In this document: in pieces, positions 5,881 to 7,688 of the stretch
Position numbering within the stretch: position 1 is the first letter of the stretch
How the letters are laid out: every line of letters begins with the position of its first letter
Source: Candidatus Wildermuthbacteria bacterium
Lineage (GTDB): Bacteria > Patescibacteriota > Minisyncoccia > Minisyncoccales > UBA10102
Length of the DNA: 7,688 bases
Direction: 5' to 3'
NCBI GenBank assembly: GCA_016177245.1
Contig: JACOVR010000012.1
Coordinates: 1 to 7,688 of the forward strand
Notes under the pieces: model-generated
Databases searched by the model: none
The model's input: only the letters and a program-made list of their open reading frames with translations
What the model was told of the DNA's origin: nothing
Position numbers and translations under genes: made by a program

Positions 5881-5956
5881 GGTGGGCGGCAGTGGACTCG
5901 GACCACTGACCTTTGCAATGTGAATGCAACGCTCTAACCAGCTGAGCTAGCCGCCC
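5880..5956 (-). tRNA. tRNA-Val (anticodon CAC)
   Basis: A full 77-nt cloverleaf can be drawn: acceptor GGGCGGC/GCCGCCC, D-arm GCTC/GAGC with G18G19, anticodon stem TTGCA/TGCAA with loop TTCACAT (anticodon CAC, reading GUG), variable AGGTC, T-stem AGTGG/CCACT, discriminator A and encoded CCA. All stems pair perfectly. The T-loop reads TCCGAGT, so position 55 is C where nearly all bacterial tRNAs have U for pseudouridine 55. The last A of CCA (5880) is also the first base of the next gene's ATG. Confidence 0.95.
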
Positions 5957-5978
5957 TCACGTATGCTCCGATTACGCT

Positions 5979-6007
5979 ATCATACCTTAAACTTCGATCG
6001 ATGAAAA
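5979..6007 (-). promoter_or_regulatory. Promoter of the tRNA-Val / membrane protein / Clp-like unit
   Basis: Minus-strand -10 TATGAT (5979-5984) lies 17 bp from a -35-like TTTTCA (6002-6007). The start point would be near 5971, about 15 nt before the tRNA. It is the only good promoter before the tRNA and the two genes behind it. Confidence 0.55.
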
Positions 6008-6034
6008 TATCTGACAAATTTCGTACATCTCGCA

Positions 6035-6054
6035 ATTCTTGCGATAGCAAGAAT
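6035..6054. repeat. Perfect 8-bp hairpin with 4-nt loop
   Basis: ATTCTTGC (6035-6042) and GCAAGAAT (6047-6054) form a perfect stem around GATA. It sits between the U-rich end of the structured element and the tRNA promoter. On neither strand is it followed by a T run, so it is not an obvious terminator by itself. Confidence 0.4.
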
Positions 6055-6055
6055 A

Positions 6056-6138
6056 ACAAGAAAAATAAAATAGGGGGGAGGTGTCTGTAGCATATGCTCG
6101 GCGAATACCTCGCACATGCTCCAGACAGAGCTCTCCCC
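6056..6138 (-). terminator. Long interrupted hairpin with U-rich tail, end of the structured element
   Basis: On the minus strand GGGGAG (6133-6138) pairs with CTCCCC (6075-6080), TGTCTG with CAGACA (6083-6088/6122-6126 region), AGCAT with ATGCT (6089-6093/6116-6120), and a GCGA/TCGC tip closes the loop. The stem is followed by TATTTTATTTTT (6061-6072). It begins a few bases after the stop codon of the 63-codon frame, so it is probably the transcript end, though it is much longer than a usual terminator. Confidence 0.5.
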
Positions 6139-6149
6139 TTTTGGACGGC

Positions 6150-6341
6150 TTAGTCGCCGTCCAGCCGCAACAATTGGAACGGCCGACTGCTCCCCGGCAG
6201 AAATCTTACGTACCGGGTGAGCCCCACCTCCCACTCTACTTTCTCGTGCTCAGGGTGAGTAACCCTGACGGTGGTTGGTGATTGGCCGTCCCGGCCAATC
6301 ACTTCGAGTGCGTGGCGCCCGTAGGCGCCAGCAACCTCCAC
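6150..6341 (-). CDS. 63-codon frame, probable -1 continuation of the 239-aa ORF
   Basis: Reads 'EVAGAYGRHALEVIGRDGQS' and on to 'FLPGSSRPFQLLRLDGD', with alternating hydrophobic positions suggesting beta strands. No homologue recognised. Its only start is a GTG (6341) without a well-placed Shine-Dalgarno, and it overlaps the end of the 239-aa frame by 43 bp. The open part extends upstream to a TGA near 6370. It looks more like the true C-terminus of the preceding protein than a separate gene: the 239-aa frame ends in a low-quality tail ('ERSQGHRLSWRLLAPTGATH'). A -1 slip at the GGGG run (6353-6356) would join them into 289 aa. Alternatives are a real indel in a decaying gene, a base-calling error, or a coupled small gene. 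The stop TAA sits in the loop of a perfect 7-bp hairpin (6143-6162). Confidence 0.45.
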   Translation of the reverse strand: MEVAGAYGRHALEVIGRDGQSPTTVRVTHPEHEKVEWEVGLTRYVRFLPGSSRPFQLLRLDGD

Positions 6342-7018
6342 GATAGGCGGTGCCCCTGGCTCCTCTCACCTGGCATTGGATATCCCCAAAGGGCGAGGTC
6401 ACCCTGCCGTGCCAGGGGTACTTGGCGATACGTTTCGAAGTACTCCCGAGTCGGTACTAATCGGAACCAACTCGGGTTCAGGGAATTCTCTTGAACTAGA
6501 ACTCCCTCGCGCAGGCGCCATGCCTGCGTCGGGCCCTCGGCCCAGGCTGGGGGCTCTATAGACACGGTCACGAGGGACCGTGTCCAGAAGCTCCTGTACT
6601 GGCCGGCGGGACCGTACTCAACCCTCAGCCCCTTGGGGTGGGGCTGTTCCTCCGAACCTGGCTTGCGGAAGCCGGGCACGTTGACTATATCAATCAACGT
6701 CCCCAGCTTTCCGGCCCTAGCGGCATTGTCCAGGAGCCGGGACAAAAGCCCTGTAGTTCCTTCGTCAGTGACCTGACGAAGGGCCGTTGCGTGCAGGGAT
6801 TGGCCCCAGAATAACTTCTCCCCCGCGTAGTGGAACAAAGCGCGGTAGCCCGCGCTCCTCCCCAGCTCCACGTAAACTGTCGCCCCGAAATGACCAACCC
6901 ACGCTCGGGCCTCCACGAATGAGGCCCGAACGGTGGGCGCTGCCTCGAATGGCAGCGCCTGTCGCACGGTAAACCGTGCCTTCGGGCACGGTTCTGTATT
7001 AACTATAATACTTTCCAT
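6299..7018 (-). CDS. Unrecognised 239-aa protein from a hairpin-saturated gene
   Basis: The ATG follows a strong Shine-Dalgarno (GGAAGGAGG with a short spacer), so translation is likely. The product has a protein-like composition with no membrane span and no motif I can place; a helical 'GLLSRLLDNAARAGKLGTLI' region (about 90-110) is flanked by mixed strands rich in W, Y, R and P ('YRSFWTRSLVTVSIEPPAWA'). It is more GC-rich than the dcw and Clp genes. The coding sequence holds some fifteen stems of 6-10 bp with loops mostly of 3-9 nt, for example 6279-6301 (10 bp, loop 3), 6759-6782 (10 bp, loop 4), 6905-6929, 6936-6959 and 6974-6991 (TTCG/CGAA loop). At 6480-6507 one pair is G-U only on this strand. 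The last ~17 codons overlap a better-looking alternative frame. Confidence 0.6.
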   Translation of the reverse strand: MESIIVNTEPCPKARFTVRQALPFEAAPTVRASFVEARAWVGHFGATVYVELGRSAGYRALFHYAGEKLFWGQSLHATALRQVTDEGTTGLLSRLLDNAARAGKLGTLIDIVNVPGFRKPGSEEQPHPKGLRVEYGPAGQYRSFWTRSLVTVSIEPPAWAEGPTQAWRLREGVLVQENSLNPSWFRLVPTREYFETYRQVPLARQGDLALWGYPMPGERSQGHRLSWRLLAPTGATHSK

Positions 7019-7299
7019 GAGTTCCTCCTTCCCCGGCGCTTACAGCGGGGAAAACTAATTCGGCACCCAGTGCCGCTAAGCCGATTCCTCTCTACAATGC
7101 GCCGGAGCGCTTCAAACCACTGCTCTTGCAGTGTAAAAGAAGACGAAGGCCATCTCCTTTTTCTTGACCTATTCAGGTCGCTATGCTCCTTCCATAGCGG
7201 CGAACTGAACACTATCTTTCTGTCATGCACTCCAAATCTTTCATGCGTTCTGAGTGTTTCGGGATAATGTCCATTTCGCCGCTCTGGAAGATTTCTCAA
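7003..7299 (-). CDS. Doubtful 98-codon ORF, Arg/Ser-rich
   Basis: Opens with TTG at 7299, sharing bases with the TGA of the 31-codon ORF (TTGA), and ends 16 bp inside the 239-aa gene. The product is Arg- and Ser-rich ('NRSRKRRWPSSSF', 'RCKRRGRRNSW') with one more natural stretch ('LQEQWFEALRRIVERNRL'). No family recognised. The composition suggests a chance frame through structured RNA. The only support is the tight chaining with neighbours on both sides. It contains the stems at 7032-7050, 7061-7075, 7118-7133 and 7166-7198. Confidence 0.2.
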   Translation of the reverse strand: MRNLPERRNGHYPETLRTHERFGVHDRKIVFSSPLWKEHSDLNRSRKRRWPSSSFTLQEQWFEALRRIVERNRLSGTGCRISFPRCKRRGRRNSWKVL

Positions 7300-7391
7300 A
7301 GAGCTTTCCTGCCAAAATCCGAGAAATTATTTCTTGAACTTTGGTAGGAAGGAGAGGCGCAGACCATCTGCGAGAACTCTCCTTTGCTCAT
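7296..7391 (-). CDS. 31-codon ORF behind a strong Shine-Dalgarno
   Basis: ATG at 7391 is preceded by AGGAGG (7397-7402) with a 5-nt spacer, the best ribosome-binding site in this region. The peptide starts 'MSKGEFSQMVCASPSYQSSR' and ends at a TGA at 7296. It resembles nothing I know. The first codons lie in a strong double hairpin (7349-7384), and the Shine-Dalgarno can be masked by an upstream CCTCC. It could be a regulatory leader peptide for the downstream ORFs. Confidence 0.35.
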   Translation of the reverse strand: MSKGEFSQMVCASPSYQSSRNNFSDFGRKAL

Positions 7392-7541
7392 CCCTACCTC
7401 CTGGCGGGTCTCACGGAGGCCTTACGATGTGAGTCCTAGCGGTTCCTCCGCAGACTCCCCCGGGCGCGTTCTGTTAAGAGTCGCGCTACCGGCTTTCGTC
7501 TGACCCCTTGACTCTAAAAGGTCAGAGCCTCGTTCTTAACG
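7389..7541 (-). promoter_or_regulatory. Structured leader with a sequesterable Shine-Dalgarno
   Basis: On the minus strand CCTCC (7415-7419) can pair with the GGAGG of the Shine-Dalgarno (7397-7401) across a 13-nt loop. Upstream are GCGG/CCGC (7439-7451) within GAGTC/GACTC arms, and a domain closed by GTTAAGA/TCTTAAC (7473-7479/7534-7540) containing TCTGACC/GGTCAGA (7499-7505/7520-7526). The AGAGTC in its loop could also pair with nearby GACTCT as a pseudoknot. The layout is riboswitch-like; I recognise no known class. Confidence 0.35.
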
Positions 7542-7589
7542 GACCCGCCGTTTGGAGATCTGAATGAGCCGCCATTAGCCATAAATCTG

Positions 7590-7618
7590 ATTATGGATAA
7601 TGGCCGCCCATCCGTAAA
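7590..7618 (-). promoter_or_regulatory. Possible promoter of the structured element
   Basis: Minus-strand CATAAT (7590-7595) lies 17 bp from TTTACG (7613-7618). The hexamers match the consensus at about 5 and 4 of 6 positions, and the -10 falls within the 7571-7604 palindrome. This is the best pair upstream of the element but weak. In 7619-7688 I see nothing further except a 'cccgagcgaagtcgaa' tail like dispersed repeats in many draft genomes. Confidence 0.3.
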
Positions 7619-7688
7619 ATTTTTCTCAAAGAACTGTTCCCCACTCTTCAATCCTCCGATCGCTGGATCTGTCCCGAGCGAAGTCGAA

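Larger units (their letters stand above)
6143..7604 (-). other. Densely structured RNA-coding element (about 25 consecutive stems)
   Basis: Stems, given as outer coordinates: 6143-6162, 6250-6268, 6279-6301, 6314-6329, 6445-6476, 6480-6507, 6510-6528, 6561-6584, 6626-6646, 6678-6700, 6759-6782, 6839-6856, 6905-6929, 6936-6959, 6974-6991, 7032-7050, 7061-7075, 7118-7133, 7166-7179, 7180-7198, 7349-7384, 7439-7451, 7473-7540 (enclosing 7499-7526) and 7571-7604 (7+6 bp with one mismatch). They continue through coding and non-coding parts alike. Ordinary genes in the window show nothing comparable. Whether the selected object is an mRNA, a long non-coding RNA with incidental ORFs, or single-stranded DNA cannot be told from one sequence. 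Confidence 0.55.

Noticed and set aside
5980..6234. 84-codon minus-strand ORF
   Set aside because: It crosses the long terminator hairpin and the tRNA promoter, and has no ribosome-binding site.
7212..7274. 20-codon ORF MDIIPKHSERMKDLECMTER on the minus strand
   Set aside because: No Shine-Dalgarno and too short to judge; it overlaps the other weak frames.
7400..7604. Retron msr-msd or catalytic intron RNA
   Set aside because: There is no reverse transcriptase in the window, no group II domain V signature and no group I P7 core.

Overview
The window looks like a chromosomal piece of a Candidatus Patescibacteria (CPR), probably Parcubacteria-type, genome. Reasons: a minimal division cluster (mraZ-rsmH-ftsL-like-ftsI) with overlapping genes, very short proteins, a tRNA T-loop with C in place of the usual U55, A+T-rich 'attacgaattacg' interspersed repeats beside a four-helix-bundle relict, and a membrane Clp-like ATPase paired with a small membrane protein. 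This placement is inference from style; no marker phylogeny was possible. Every recognisable protein gene lies on the minus strand.

Layout, in window order. 1-1894: start of the dcw (division/cell wall) operon, transcribed leftward as mraZ, rsmH, an ftsL-like gene and the beginning of a class B penicillin-binding protein, with stop/start overlaps at every junction. 1895-1985: mraZ leader with 10-bp-spaced GTGG boxes and a sigma70-type promoter. 2004-2102: two perfect hairpins. 2145-2520: no convincing gene, but a nested, wobble-supported fold that reads as a structured non-coding RNA on the plus strand, ending at a terminator shared with the converging gene. 2527-3174: a 68-aa coiled-coil protein with a consensus promoter that predicts a leaderless mRNA, and an ACT-domain protein. 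3200-3374: a small element with imperfect terminal inverted repeats around an internally deleted four-helix-bundle gene. 3384-5956: tRNA-Val(CAC), a 123-aa membrane protein and a membrane-anchored two-ring Clp-like AAA+ ATPase, apparently one transcription unit in which the terminal A of the tRNA CCA is the A of the next ATG.

6061-7618 is the odd part. It is more GC-rich than its surroundings and contains an unrecognised 239-aa ORF, a frame-shifted 63-codon continuation, and two weaker upstream ORFs. About twenty-five perfect or near-perfect short-loop stems follow one another across both the coding and non-coding parts, with a structured leader at one end and a long hairpin plus U-rich tail at the other. 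I read it as an acquired, densely structured RNA-coding element of unknown function, and it is the best candidate here for something undescribed.

How the genes work together: the dcw genes control septum formation and ribosome maturation under MraZ; the Clp-like ATPase and its membrane neighbour probably act together at the membrane; the remaining small genes are of unknown role.
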